64,000 bases of DNA from Gentiana macrophylla (lineage: Eukaryota > Streptophyta > Magnoliopsida > Gentianales > Gentianaceae). The notes under the pieces were generated by a model. That model worked only from the letters and a program-made list of their open reading frames with translations. It did not search any database and was not told where the DNA came from. The translations under genes were made by a program, and so were the position numbers. Below, piece after piece: positions 11,251 to 22,190 of this stretch. The DNA lies in NCBI GenBank assembly GCA_026214975.1, contig CM047817.1, positions 61,164,407 through 61,228,406 of the forward strand, given 5' to 3'. The first letter of the stretch is position 1. Each line of letters begins with the position of its first letter.

Positions 11251-11522
11251 CTGCCATTTCTTTTGCAAAGGAGCCCAGCCGAATTAGGGAAAGAGATAAG
11301 AATTAGAAAAAGGGTATATTTTTAAGTTTATGTATCTTTTGTCCTGATTAATTAGAAATGTCCTTGCATCCTGATTTCTGTATTAATTTGTCCTTCCCGA
11401 CAAAAACCTATAAAATTTGGGCCCATTATATAATTTTTACACTATTGCAACTGTCCCCTTATATCATGGGCCCTGGGCGGTCGCCCATCTTGCCCCGACC
11501 ACAGGGGCCGCCCACGCTTTAT

Positions 11523-11597
11523 GGTACAGTGCATACCTTGAAAGTCCTTCCGATCGTTCGCGTTCACACCCTCCACATGCAGAGACTGAACTTCCAT
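11523..11597 (-). pseudogene. CASPL5 exon-1 copy A7 (frame open, MPGT changed)
   Basis: K-type copy, open frame. The conserved end reads GMHCT instead of GMPGT. Long, TATA-bearing unit; most distal copy of array 1. Confidence 0.6.
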
Positions 11598-11888
11598 AGG
11601 CACAGTAGCAAGGGATATACGTAGTTCGGTAGTTGCAGCAGCAGCTGGATTTCTGATCTTATATAAGAGAGAATTACCCTATTGTCCCCCTTTGTCCCCC
11701 CTTTCATTGCCTTTTTAATTACAACATACCATAGATTATGTGGGGTTCTATTTTGACAGCATATATTGCATGAGCCAGAAACGTCAAGAGCAACAACCAT
11801 GACACGAAGGGGGGCCAAAATTTGCAGAAAGAAAACAGATACGCTCAGTGTTCTATCCTTTTGTCTAATTGCTAAAAGAGATGTCATT

Positions 11889-12048
11889 TGACAAGACGAT
11901 TACTTGTTGTTTTGAGTATATTACTATTTTTAGTAGTATTTTTGTATTTTACTGTATTTATTCATACTTGACGTATTTGGGAGATGTATAGTGGTAGCTA
12001 GGGAGTATAAATAGGCTGTAATGTCATTTTGTACTTAGTAATTGATCA
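11889..12048. other. Array 1 right flank, no gene
   Basis: Sequence diverges from the array after GAGATGTCATT. It holds a plus-strand GAGTATAAATAGG TATA-like motif near 12005 with no ORF behind it. It probably belongs to the adjacent copia remnant or is unrelated spacer. Confidence 0.4.
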
Positions 12049-12272
12049 TCCTTTCATCATCAACAGGCTTCGGAATTGAAACATTCACAAAACCTAATTT
12101 ATTCTTCATAATCAACGCCGTCCTCATGGCTCTGCTCCAGGAGTGGAAATTCCTACCATCTAAAGGCGGATCAACTAGCTATCACGAGAGCTGGATTCTC
12201 ACTTGGATGTAGATAATAAGGACTTGATGTCTCAATTTCGGTAGCAATTCGCATTTGCCTCTCGTTGGCCAT
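12049..12272 (-). pseudogene. Copia gag N-terminal fragment
   Basis: Starting at ATG 12272 the minus strand encodes MANERQMRIATEIE, then SPYYLHPSENPALVI and, after an in-frame stop and a frame change, RNFHSWSRAMRTALIMKN and KLGFV. This is the N-terminal copia gag signature (YYLHPSENP...W.RAM..AL..KNKLGF). The frame ends at 12049 and the rest of the element is missing. Confidence 0.75.
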
Positions 12273-12357
12273 TCTCGATCTAAATCGAATAAGCAACTAT
12301 TCTAATATCACGAACAAAAAAGGAATGGAATAAAGAGGAAGATCTTCTAATCTGTCA

Positions 12358-12366
12358 CTGATACCA
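12358..12366 (-). other. Copia primer binding site (initiator-Met tRNA)
   Basis: TGGTATCAG on the minus strand, directly after TTCTTCA, the LTR 3' end, and about 90 bp upstream of the gag ATG at 12272. Confidence 0.7.
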
Positions 12367-12606
12367 TGAAGAAAGCAATATAAATCACTTTATTTGCAGG
12401 AAATCGAAGTGTAAGGATTGAAAGCTAGGGTTCTTCCCTAAAACAACAGACGAAATAAACGGGGTGAGTTTATTGCTTATTTGGGAGATTTTTGTTTTTG
12501 TTGTTACTATGTACAAAACGACATCACAGCCCCTATAACGACACCCCTACCCATGCCAAAAATATTCGCCAAAAATAATTCTACTTTTCCAAAAGACACA
12601 CCGCCT
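12367..12606 (-). repeat. Copia 5' LTR fragment, interrupted by a hAT element
   Basis: The LTR 3' end is set by the primer site. The LTR continues to the hAT element at 12607 and probably beyond 13515, but its outer end cannot be placed without a second copy. Confidence 0.5.
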
Positions 12607-13507
12607 TAAGGCCGGCCCTACAGTGAGGCCAAGGAGACAGCCGTCTTAAGCCCAACGGTGCCGGGAGGGCCCAACGGTACCGCTAACAGAAAAAAAATTC
12701 GTGTAGATTCAATCCGATCCAACTAATGTAATATGTTAATTCTATTTTTTGATAAAGGCCCAATTTTTTTTACTCTAATCGATAAAGGTCCCAATAAAAA
12801 ATTTTACTTGGCCAAAAAAAAAAATAGACATACAAACAAGTTTTATTAACTTTTTGTATTTACGGATGTTAAAAACACGATAAATGTTGGAAAAAAATGT
12901 AGTACTAGGATTTGACATAGAAGTAGAAACTCCAAGGCACGTTAATAACATTGTCTTTTAAAAGATGTTTCGTCCCACAAGATTTGTCACTAAGGGATTA
13001 AATGAAAATCTCTCTCAGGATACAATGGAGGTGTTTGATTCAAACAGTGACTTGTTTGAATCAAACCCGAGGACACTCAAATTTTTTCTGATGATGCTGT
13101 CAAACTTAGGAATTTTCGTCTGCATACTTGTGCCTTTTATAGGCTGCAAGTACCCCATAAACGAATGGATGTACTCCTTGCACGAAAGGGTAGGGTTGTC
13201 ACTGTTCACTTGATGAAAGCATGCAACCCTCACACGAAAAGGTAAGTACATATCAGTTCGAAAATGCATGTATCTGAAAATCCGAAAATGCATATCCCTT
13301 CATGAACTGATGTATCTGAACCCCGTTTTGTTGCGATAACATTAATTCGTACGGCAACTCGTATACAAACGATAACCAAAATATTTATTTATGAAAAAAT
13401 ATCTAACAGTAAGTATGTTTTTAAAAAATAAAAAAAAAAACAATTTCAACTAATAGGCCAATTCGGGGACTTCGCCTTAAACCCAAAAAGAGCCAGGGCC
13501 GGCCCTG
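12607..13507. mobile_element. Non-autonomous hAT element (901 bp)
   Basis: Perfect 8-bp target duplication CACCGCCT (12599-12606 and 13508-13515). Termini are TAAGGCCGGCCCTA and CAGGGCCGGCCCTG (inverted), with subterminal TTAAGCCC/AAGGCGAA and GGCCCAA.TTTTTT stretches typical of plant hAT elements. The interior has no transposase; 13.0-13.3 kb carries short GATGTATCTGAA-like repeats. Confidence 0.85.
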
Positions 13508-13515
13508 CACCGCCT

Positions 13516-13732
13516 GATCCACCACCCCCACTCAACTACCCCAGAAAAGAAAATGACAAAACAAAATTCATAACAATACAAAATCAAATTGGGAAATCTT
13601 TAACAATACAATACAATGATAATAGTACAAAATTATGGCAACATAATAAAACAAAAGCAGAAATTAGAAAATCAGGTTGTGTCAGGCCTGACACTTGAAA
13701 ATCAGGTTTTGCCTTTTCTGACATTGAAATTC
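13516..13732. other. AT-rich spacer without gene
   Basis: Short ACAATACAAAA / AGTACAAAA motifs and two GAAAATCAGGTT copies. Similar motifs lie beyond the palindrome at 20.3-20.5 kb, so both may belong to one older repeat split by the copia insertion. Confidence 0.4.
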
Positions 13733-14030
13733 AGTTAAACGTAGTGTTCCTTACGTTTAAACGTAAGATTCCTTACGTTTAAACGTAAGGAATTCAAATA
13801 GCTTTTTGACACAAATGAAAGCAGTAAACGTAGGGTTCTTACGTTTAAACGTAGATTAACTACGTTTATACGTAGATTAAATATGTTTAAACGTAAGGAC
13901 ATTCAATAAATTAGGAAGTTCAATTATGTGTATTTCACTACGTTTAAACGTAGGTTCAAACGCATATTTCTACGTTTAAACGTAGGTATTCTACGTTTTA
14001 AATTATATTATCTACGTTTGGAAGTGGTAG
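13733..14030. repeat. Cluster of palindromic ACGTTTAAACGT motifs (left)
   Basis: About ten variants of CTTACGTTTAAACGTAAG or CTACGTTTAAACGTAG. It matches the palindrome cluster at 19982-20232 on the other side of the inserted copia element. Confidence 0.85.
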
Positions 14031-14212
14031 ATGACAATTAATGTTGTTGTAAGGTACTTGTTCAATATACATCACACGAACGGGCCATTGTTCAGAGTCT
14101 TTCAAGTTAATATCAATTTTCTAACCATTTCTTCATCTTTCAAGTCCATTTGTTCATCTTTCAAGTCCATTTGTTCATCATTTAAGTGCTCAAATGGTAA
14201 GTTTTTGCTATG

Positions 14213-14586
14213 TGTGGAAATATATCACTCATCAGTCTGCTGAGGCTCAGCAGGGTGATCGGCAGACTGATGATCCTCATGATCACAGCAGACTATGTCG
14301 TGCATAACTTTATTTGTACACTTTATTTATTTGTAAAATACATATTAATTGTGATATATATAAACAATTAATATGTCAAACTCTAGTTTACTTTATGTCA
14401 TAGACATAGACATAGATTGTACTTTTACTTTTTGCTTTTGTGCCGCCCACATCTACATACTCAAGTGGCCGCCCTAGCTAGCTAGTCTCTCTCCAAATTG
14501 TATCTATTTATACTCCTTCATTATCAATGAATAAAAGATAAGTTGAAGTTTACTCTTGTGTTTATCACATTCTCAAACTCTCTTCA
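14213..14586 (+). repeat. Copia-1 5' LTR
   Basis: Starts TGTGGAAATATATCACTC and ends CTCTCTTCA. Contains a TATTTATACTCC promoter-like motif near 14508. Confidence 0.93.
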
Positions 14587-14598
14587 TGGTATCGAGAC
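14587..14598 (+). other. Copia-1 primer binding site, altered
   Basis: Reads TGGTATCGAGAC where the initiator-Met site is TGGTATCAGAGC. The change of CAGAG to CGAGA resembles the LTR differences noted elsewhere. Confidence 0.75.
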
Positions 14599-14639
14599 TC
14601 ACCGAGTTCTAAAATCCATTTGCAAAACTCGATTCTTTT

Positions 14640-17600
14640 TGAGAAAAATGTCAACATTATCTCGAAGTTTCATCTTCTTGATAGACTCACATTTGCCTCG
14701 TGATGGGATAATCGAACACTCTTCTTTACAAATCATAAACTTGATGGTAACAATTACTTACTATGGTCAAGGTCTATGAAAATGTATATCTCCGGCCAGG
14801 GCAAGATGGGATATCATGCGGTTCCAAACTCCGCCCCTTTGGCCCGACCCCAAGTTTGAAGCATGGGACACGAGAAAATAACCAAGTCATGACCATCCTC
14901 ACGAGGTCTATGACAAAAGAGATCGATGAGAACTTCATGATGTATGACATCGCTAAGGAAATGCGGGACAATGCCGGAGACCTTTACTCAAAAAGGACAA
15001 TACATCCAAGTCTATGAACTCAAGCTCAGATTCAAAATTGCGAGACAAGGGATATATCTCAGTAACTCAATACTTTAATCAACTATCTAAGGCATGGCAA
15101 CACCTAGATATGTTGGAAACTCACCTGGAATGATGTTAAAGATCTTGCACTCTTTAAAGACATTATCGAGAAAAGAGAGTATTCAAATTCCTTCATTGGA
15201 TGAATCCTACTCGGATGATGTCGAGGTAGAATTCTTGCTACTAAACCTCTCCCAAATCTCAAATCCATGTTTGCTTGAGGTCAAACATGAGGAAAGCAGG
15301 AGGAAAGTGATGTTCTTTGAACCCCCCGCCGACAACCCCATGAAGGTGCGCCTGCTTTGAAGGTTAATGAGACTTACAGAAGCCTCTTGAGAAAGCTGGA
15401 AAGCGTTCGTGATCACCGCAAACGCACAAATCACACCAAGGACAATTGTTGGAAGCTACATGGCAAACCTAAACCTCTAAAACCTCAAAACCAACCAGGG
15501 AAAGTCAAGGCAAACTTGTCAGTGAAGAGGAGAATGACAGTAAGCTGAATGCTCAGTTTGCTGCATTTAAAGCCTTTATTGCTCAGCATCAGGAAGGTAG
15601 CTCCCCTACTGAAATGGCCACTCATGCTAAAACAGGTATATTTTACTCACCTCTTAGTAATGAGACTTGGATTGTTGATTACAGGCGTCTTCCCATATAT
15701 TTAGTAATAAAACCTTATTACCCAATATATGCCATGCAACCAAATTCACTGAAATTAAGGCTCATTGATGGTTACATTTCTTATGCAAAAGGTGTTGGGA
15801 AGGTTAAACTTACTAATCGAGATATATCTACAGAATGTCTGTTTGTTCCAAAGTTAGATCAGTAACCTTATATCTCATCGATAAACTCACTAAAGATCCG
15901 AATTGATTGTTGTTTTTAATAAGAATCGGTGCACATTCCGGGATCTTTTTCTCGAGGAAGTGATTGGTCAAGCTAAACCACCTGCTCAGGATTGTTTGTG
16001 ATCAACCTGCTTTGAAGACAGAAGATCGAAGACAGACCGCGCCTCGTGACACTGCACTCAAAAACTTGACAATATCATGTTATGGCATTATAGACTAGGA
16101 CATCCAAGTTTTGGTTATTTAAAGTCTTTAATTCCTGAATTGTTTAAAGGATGTAATCTTAATGATCTTCAATGTGATATTTGTCAATTTGCTAAACTCA
16201 CCAAATCTGTGTATGCTAAGTTACCTCACTTGCCCTCTTCCCTTTTCACCCTAATTCACAGTGATGTATGGGGACCCTCAAGAGTGAAAAGTATAACAGG
16301 AAAAAGGTGGTTTGTAACCTTCATTGATGATCATACGAAACACTTGTTCGTTCTTAATGAAAGACAAATCTGAAGTTGGACCTATCTTCCAAGAATTTTA
16401 TCACATGGTCTCCACCCAATTTGATACTAAGATCAAGATCTTAACGACTGATAATGCTCTGGAATACTATGAGTCTAACCTCAGTAACTTCTTGACTAAC
16501 AGAGGAATTGTTCATATCGGTGAGTTGTGTGGAAACACCTCAACAGCGAGAATGGGGTTCTTTGAAAGAAAGAACAGGCATCTGCTTTGGAAATGGCCAG
16601 ATCAATCATGTTCACTACACATGTTCCTAAATACATGTGGGGTGAAGCTATATTGACTGCACCATATTTAATCAACAGACTTCCCAGCAGAGTGTTAGGT
16701 TTCAAAACTCCTCTCCAAACCCTGCTGACCACACACTCCTGCTCTCATCTTATTACCCAATTGCCTCCAAAGATCTTTGGTTGTACTGTGTTTGTTTATA
16801 TCCATGCTCAACAGTATAAACTTGATCCTAAAGCTCATAAATGCATTTTCCTTGGATATGCAGGGACAGAAAGGTTACAAGTGTTACTCTCCTACTTTGA
16901 AAAGAAATTTTACAATTCTATGGATGTGAAATTCTTTGAAAGGACTCCATATTACAACAAACCTCATTGAGCGATCCATCGATGGAAACTGATTGAGATT
17001 GAACTAAGTCCGTTCCTCGGCAAACCATTTACCCCAAAGCAGAGTCCTAACCCACAAGCAGACTCATAACCTTCAAAGATCATCCTGCGGATACTCACAT
17101 TATCGACCCTCGGCAGCCATCGACCAGTCTGCGACCCAGAGCCTCTTGAACCAAAACCTCAAGCAGACCCTCATCGAACCAGAGTCTGCTGGACCTCGGC
17201 TTATTGACTCGGTGATCTGTGAAGTGGATGATGAGACCTATTGCTCTAAGGAAAGGGAAAAGATCATGCACCGATCATTCTATTCATTCTTATTTATCTT
17301 ATGATCGGTTGTCTCTGTCTTTGCCATGTTTACACAGGACTGGACTCTCACTCTATCCCTAGAAATATTCAGGAGGCCCTTCAAAATGATAAGTGGAAGG
17401 TCTTTGTTAAAACAGAGATGAGCGCCCTCTGGATAATCATACTTGGGATCTCACAACTCTTCAAAAGGCAAGAAGGCGATCATTTGCAAATGGTTATTCA
17501 CTATCAAATACACCTTGCTTGATGGCACTATTGACAAGTACAAAGCCGATTGGTAGCGAGGGGATTCACTCAAACTTATGGCATTGACTATAAAGAAACT

Positions 17601-18878
17601 TTTGCACCCGAGTGGCAAAGCTCAACTTTGTCGGTACTAATTTCTCTATTTGTCCAACTTGGTGGCCTCTTCATCAATTGGACATCAAAAATGCTTTTCT
17701 AAATGGGGACCTTCTTGAGGAGGTTTATATGACTATACCTCCTGGTTTTATCAATCCTCATACTCAAGGCAAGGTGTGCAAACCGAGGAAATCTCTATAT
17801 GGCTGAAGCAATCACCAAGGGCATGGTTTGGAAAATTAACAACTGTGGTCAAAGTGCTGGATATCACCAATGCAATTCGATCACACTATGTTCATCAAGA
17901 CAACCAACCGGAAGAGGTCTATTCTTATTGTCTATGTGGATGATATCATCCTTCTACCGGAGATGACCTGCTTTGAGATCCAACACTTGAAAGAATTCTT
18001 TGGCAAAGGTATTTGAGTTAAAGACTTGGGTTTACTTAAGTATTTTCTTGGCATGGAAGTAGCTAGAAACATCAAAGGAATCTCAGTCTCCCAAAGGAAA
18101 TATGTCTTGGACTCTTGAAGGAAAGCGGCATCTTTGGGGTGCAAACTCTTTGTATCCCAGTGAGACCCAGGTCATACCCCGCTACATGGTGACATTCTTT
18201 GTAAGAAAGGAACAATATCAAAGACTTGTAGGGAAACTCATCTACCTATCCCATATAAGACCGGATATTGCATATGGTGTCAGTCTGGTTAGTCAGTTCA
18301 TGCATTGCCCTACTGAGCAACATTGGGATGCAGTGAATAGAATACTGCGGTATTTGAAGTCCACTCCTGGCCAAGGGTTACACTTCACCAAGTCTCTGGC
18401 GATAGATCCATCAAGGTCTATCTTGATCTTGATTAATTTGGATGCCACATAGATAGAAGGTCTACCATAGGCTATTGTTCCTATGTATGGGGCAACCTTG
18501 TTACTTGGAGGAGCAAGAAACAACCTACTGTGTCTAGAAGCAGTGCTGAAGCTGAACTCAGGGCACTTGTTTTAGGCATTTGTGAAGCTCTTTGGCTCAA
18601 AAGAGTACTTACTGAACTTCAGCAATCTATTCAGCAACCTATCACACTCTGTTGTGATAATAACTCAGCACTATGCATGGCAGAGGATCCAGTCCATCAT
18701 GACAAAACAAAACATGTGGACATTGTGGACACTTTCGAAGGAGAAGATTGATGCCAAGATTATTCAACTCAAGTATGTTCCCTCAGAAGATCAAAATGCT
18801 GATATTCTTACCAAGGCTATTCCACCTCTTACGTTCAGCAGACTAAGTAGCAAACTTGGTTTGCATCAATATATCTGA
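14640..18878 (+). pseudogene. Copia-1 gag-pol remnant
   Basis: Domains in order: gag with ENNQVMT..SMT.EI.ENFM (about 14870-14960); zinc knuckle NHTKDNCWKLHGKP with the first two Cys lost (near 15440); protease region WIVDYRR, where the catalytic Asp-Ser-Gly is gone (15670); GAG-pre-integrase LWHYRLGHPSF with CDIC (16080-16190); integrase HSDVWGP, TDNALEYY and ERKNRHLL (16250-16600); RT with [18 protein letters not shown] (17680-17750), a VDD region near 17940 and RPDIAYGV (18260); RNase H SRSSAEAELRAL and CDNNSALCMA (18530-18690). Many stops and frameshifts; not functional. Confidence 0.88.
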
Positions 18879-18891
18879 CCAGTTTGAGGGG

Positions 18892-19261
18892 TGTGGAAAT
18901 ATATCACTCATCGATCTGCGAGGCTCAAAGAGGTGATCGGCGATGATGATCCTCATGATCACAGAGACTATGTCGTGCATAACTTTATTTGTACACTTTA
19001 TTTATTTGTAAAAGACATATTAATTGTGATACATATAAACAATTAATATGTCAAACTCTAGTTTACTTTATGTCATAGACATAGACATAGATTGTACTTT
19101 TACTTTTTGCTTTTGTGCCGCCCACATCTACATACTCAAGTGGCCGCCCTAGCTAGCTAGTCTCTCTCCAAATTGTATCTATTTATACTCCTTCATTATC
19201 AATGAATAAAAGATAAGTTGAAGTTTACTCTTGTGTTTATCACATTCTCAAACTCTCTTCA
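18892..19261 (+). repeat. Copia-1 3' LTR
   Basis: Preceded by the purine tract AGTTTGAGGGG. Nearly identical to the 5' LTR except for indels in the first 90 bp at CAG/CTG sites. Confidence 0.93.
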
Positions 19262-19289
19262 CTATGTAATTTGTTTTAATTAAAGTGCT

Positions 19290-19670
19290 CAATGTGATTA
19301 TGTTATTTATGCTAGTAACGATATGTACTTAAACGAAATGTGTGTTTTTAGTAGGTTGTTTATGTAATGATTATACATGTAAGTAGTTTGTTTAAGTCAT
19401 TACTTAGTGTTATTGTTTAGGGTTTAATTACTAGGGTTTAATGTAAGTAATGATATGTATTCAACCGAAATGTGTGTTTTAGGTAGTGATTATGTTATTT
19501 ATATTGTAGTAATGATATGTATTTATCGAAATGTGTGTTTTAAGTAGTGATTATGTTATTTATATTGTTGTAATGATATGTATTTAACCGAAATGTGTGC
19601 TCTAAGTAGGTTGTTTATGTAATGTTTATACATCTAAGTAGTGTGTTTAAGTATTTGGTATTGTTTGATT
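19290..19670. repeat. ~60-bp minisatellite
   Basis: Units built on TAATGATATGTATTTAACCG and AAATGTGTGTTTTAAGTAG start near 19315, 19448, 19511 and 19572, with a spacer unit containing TATACAT.TAAGTAGT.TGTTTAAG at both ends. Confidence 0.75.
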
Positions 19671-19917
19671 GTAGTAAACTTTGGTATTGTTGATTTGGTA
19701 TTGTAGTTTTGAGAAGTTGGGAAATTTGTTGTTGGTAGTAATGGAATTGTCCATAATTGATGGTTTGGAAATATTGATCACACTTAAACTTAGAGTGAAA
19801 GAGTTTTAAATGTTAAAAGTCTTTGTTTCCTTGTTTGAAACATCTTAAAAGGGGAAAATAGTCTTTGTTTCCTTGTTGGGGTTTAATTAGTAGGGATTAG
19901 AACTAGTGGAAGGGGAT

Positions 19918-19918
<1 letters not shown>

Positions 19919-19954
<36 letters not shown>
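19919..19954. repeat. (GA)n microsatellite
   Basis: Uninterrupted AG dinucleotide tract of about 36 bp. Confidence 0.95.
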
Positions 19955-19956
<2 letters not shown>

Positions 19957-19981
19957 ATTCAAAACCCATCAGGACCTTACC

Positions 19982-20232
19982 GTTAAACGTAGGGTTCCTT
20001 ACGTTTACACGTAAGAAACCCTACGTTTAAACGTAGAAAATTTGAATAATTGCAACTTTCCTAATTAATTGAAATAGCCTACGTTTAAACGTAGATTCTT
20101 TACGTTAAAACGTAAGGAATCTACGTTTAAACGTAGGTTATTTCAATAAATTAGGAGTTGCAATTATTCAAATTTTCTACGTTTAAACGTAGGGTTTCTT
20201 ACGTTTAAACGTAAGGACCCCTACGTTTACCT
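19982..20232. repeat. 250-bp near-perfect palindrome
   Basis: The left arm (from GTTAAACGTAGGG) and the right arm read backward match almost base for base through ACGTAAGAAACCCTACG, AAAATTTGAATAATTGCAAC and TTGAAAT, centred near 20107. It contains eight or so CTACGTTTAAACGTAG-type sub-palindromes, so it is a palindrome made of palindromes. No coding potential. Confidence 0.9.
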
Positions 20233-20995
20233 GATTTTCCATGTCGAGAAAATATACGCGGCGCGATTTGCGTGAAGTCGAAAGCGTGCGACACAACGCG
20301 ATTTTCCAATTTCTGAAACAAAAGGAAAAAGATGATAGTACAAAACTCGTTATAGCTTAAAATGAAAGAATAAAATAGCAATGCGAATCCGTAACAGTAC
20401 AAAATGACAGTACAAAACTGTCCAAAGAGAAAAAAAGATGACAGTGTAAAACACGTGGTAGAATACAATAATAGTACAAAATGGTAGTACAAAACAACCG
20501 GGATAAAAATAATTTGTGAGTATTTCAATGCATAACAAATATCTCCTTTGTGTCCGTGGAGTAGTCGGCACAACGCCGGAAACCACGTTAAATTTTGTGT
20601 TCTTCTTGTTTCCGTTCATCTTGTTGATTTTTTATTGTTAGATTACTAGCTGAAAATTAATTTTCCGACTGCCGATTGTGACAATGGCCAGGTGAAAATT
20701 ATTTCTAAAACTGAGATTCGACTTTTAACTGATTGATTGTTTTTTGTGTGCTCTCACGTACCAAGATTTACAGTTCAGATAATACTACGTACATCGAGCA
20801 GAAGCCGCTTTTCCTGTGCTATATATCAATGTAACTTGCAAGATGATTGGAATCATATGGAGAAAAGATGAATGATGACGAACCTGACCATTTAGCAAAT
20901 GAGTCGGTTGTTGTTTACGTACCCTCTCGTAAAAGATCTGAGTCATCGTCCTTATTCATCCGGCAATAATGTTCATCCATCAGAGGTCGGATATA
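20233..20995. other. Spacer without a supported gene
   Basis: Short GTACAAAA repeats (20335-20495) and AT-rich sequence. A 33-codon frame at 20868 (MNDDEPDHLANES) looks peptide-like but has no supporting context. Nothing else was seen. Confidence 0.4.
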
Positions 20996-21003
20996 TATTT
21001 TCT

Positions 21004-21620
21004 CAAGGCCGGCCCATGCTATAAGCGGCGGAAGCGGCGGCTTAAGGCCTAATTATTTCGGGGGCCCGAAGTTACATGTTCCGCAATTATAAAAAAAAGA
21101 AAAACCGTATAGATTCAATCCAATCTAACATAATAGAATGTGTTAATAAAGGCCTAAAAAAAATTTATTTGGCCTAAAAAAATCTTTGCTTCAGTTGATA
21201 AATGCCCAAAAAAATTACAATGTCTAAATTTTTTAGACATACATCACATATGTATACATTTTTTTTATTGGAGTAGACATCACATCACATATGTATACAT
21301 TTTTGTTAATTGGAGTGATTTCGCCTCTAAATGTACTGCAAGAGAGATCTTGAATTAGTAATATGTAAGTATGTTTTGTGTATACGTATGAATTTCGTTT
21401 TTGTTTCTAAATATGCTAGAAAACAGATGTTGAATTTTCCTGCTTTGTAGTATGTTTTAAGGCCATCAATTAATTGATTGTGTATCTACTTATGTTAAAA
21501 GCGCGATATTGAAGTAATATTTTGTAATTATGTTTTTTAGAAAAAAAAAAAACTACTTCGAACTAAAAGGCTTAATTCGCGTCATAATCGAAGGCCTAAC
21601 ATTTTCCAGGGCCGGCCCTG
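21004..21620. mobile_element. Non-autonomous hAT element (617 bp)
   Basis: Termini CAAGGCCGGCCCATG and CAGGGCCGGCCCTG (inverted). Target duplication TATTTTCT (20996-21003) and TATTTTTT (21621-21628), 7 of 8 matching. Subterminal GGCTTAAGGCCTAATT and repeated GGCCTAAAAAAAAT are as in the 12.6-kb element. Confidence 0.8.
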
Positions 21621-21628
21621 TATTTTTT

Positions 21629-22190
21629 TTCGTGCTTTAATAGGTTGCTTAGAGTATATTCTCGTTTTATATATTCTATCTTCATTCACCACCATTACAT
21701 ACATATTTGCGACGCTAAAAAAGATTGAACCATAGTTAATAAAAAGGGAATCACCATACACGAAATTTCATGGTACGGCTGGTGTAGAAATGTTGTATCG
21801 AGTGAATGAGTTGTATATATCCGTATATTTTTTTAGTAACTTCTCGGGTTCCTTTGGCTGCTGAGGAACTAAAAGGAGAGGTGGATTCATCTGTTGTTGA
21901 ACAAATGCATATATATAGCTGATGTCAACAATTCTGTAGGTACTGCAGGCAAGTTTGGCATGTTGGCCGGAACTGCCACAATTAGGTTGGTATTTTAAAA
22001 AACCTAATTCAGATCAACTTTCTCATTCAAACCACCATATTGGAGATTTCCACTTCCGTTACTCATTTTGCAGAAAAATATAAGGTTGGATGGATCGGAA
22101 AAGAACCGAACTAACTTGTCAAGAGATTGGGAAAGTGATAAAAGAGATCCTAGGAATTCCTTCACCTACTCCTCTCTATCTAATAACACT
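21629..22190. other. Spacer; possible gene fragment, not identified
   Basis: A plus-strand stretch near 21850 reads VPLAAEELKGEVDSSVVEQ and another near 21945 reads GTAGKFGMLAGTATIR. They look protein-like but are short, separated by AT-rich sequence and unassigned. The rest, just upstream of the antisense-ORF end, is probably the internal 3' region of the Tat-type element. Confidence 0.3.

Larger units (their letters stand above)
10088..11408 (+). mobile_element. Pack-MULE-like non-autonomous element inside array 1
   Basis: The array sequence TATAAAATTTGGG occurs on both sides (10075-10087 and 11409-11421) and only once at the same place in other units, so it is a target-site duplication of 9 to 13 bp, in the Mutator range. 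The ends are imperfect inverted repeats: the left has AAGGACAAATT, AATCAG, AAGGACA and ACAAAA in order, and the right has the same blocks on the opposite strand. There is no transposase. Inside are a 24-bp minisatellite and a GC-rich gene-derived segment (10842-11250) that recurs at 35923-36195. Confidence 0.75.
5255..11888 (-). repeat. Tandem array 1: seven CASPL5 promoter/exon-1 units
   Basis: Seven units with spacings between exon-1 starts of 794, 807, 621, 817, 650 and about 828 bp (the last after subtracting the inserted MULE). On the minus strand each unit reads: upstream region, TATA box in long units, 5' leader, a 25-codon exon-1-like ORF (MEVQSLHVEG...DFQGMPGT), a hAT tip (CAGGGCCGGCCCT), then a SINE-like segment bracketed by GCCCATTATATAATTT, then CCGTGCGTGCAACGGG hairpin-like minisatellite copies. 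Units 3 and 5 are short forms lacking about 190 bp including the TATA box. Unlike array 2, no CASPL5 body follows on its gene-proximal side (below 5255). Confidence 0.9.
14213..19261 (+). mobile_element. Copia element 1 (complete outline, coding region broken)
   Basis: Two LTRs (374 and 370 bp), 5-bp target duplication CTATG (14208-14212 and 19262-19266), primer site and polypurine tract are all present. Gag, protease, integrase, RT and RNase H follow in copia order but are scattered over frames. From about 14300 on the LTRs differ at only a few positions, suggesting a recent insertion, in contrast to the broken ORFs; it may have been mobilised in trans. Confidence 0.9.

Noticed and set aside
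5255..11888. Array units as tandem Helitrons
   Set aside because: No TC start, CTRR end or 3' hairpin in the right position could be identified.
11995..12015. Plus-strand TATAAATAGG as a gene promoter
   Set aside because: No plus-strand ORF downstream; the next coding sequence is antisense copia gag.
20868..20969. 33-codon frame MNDDEPDHLANES
   Set aside because: Too short, no splice context, no recognised family.
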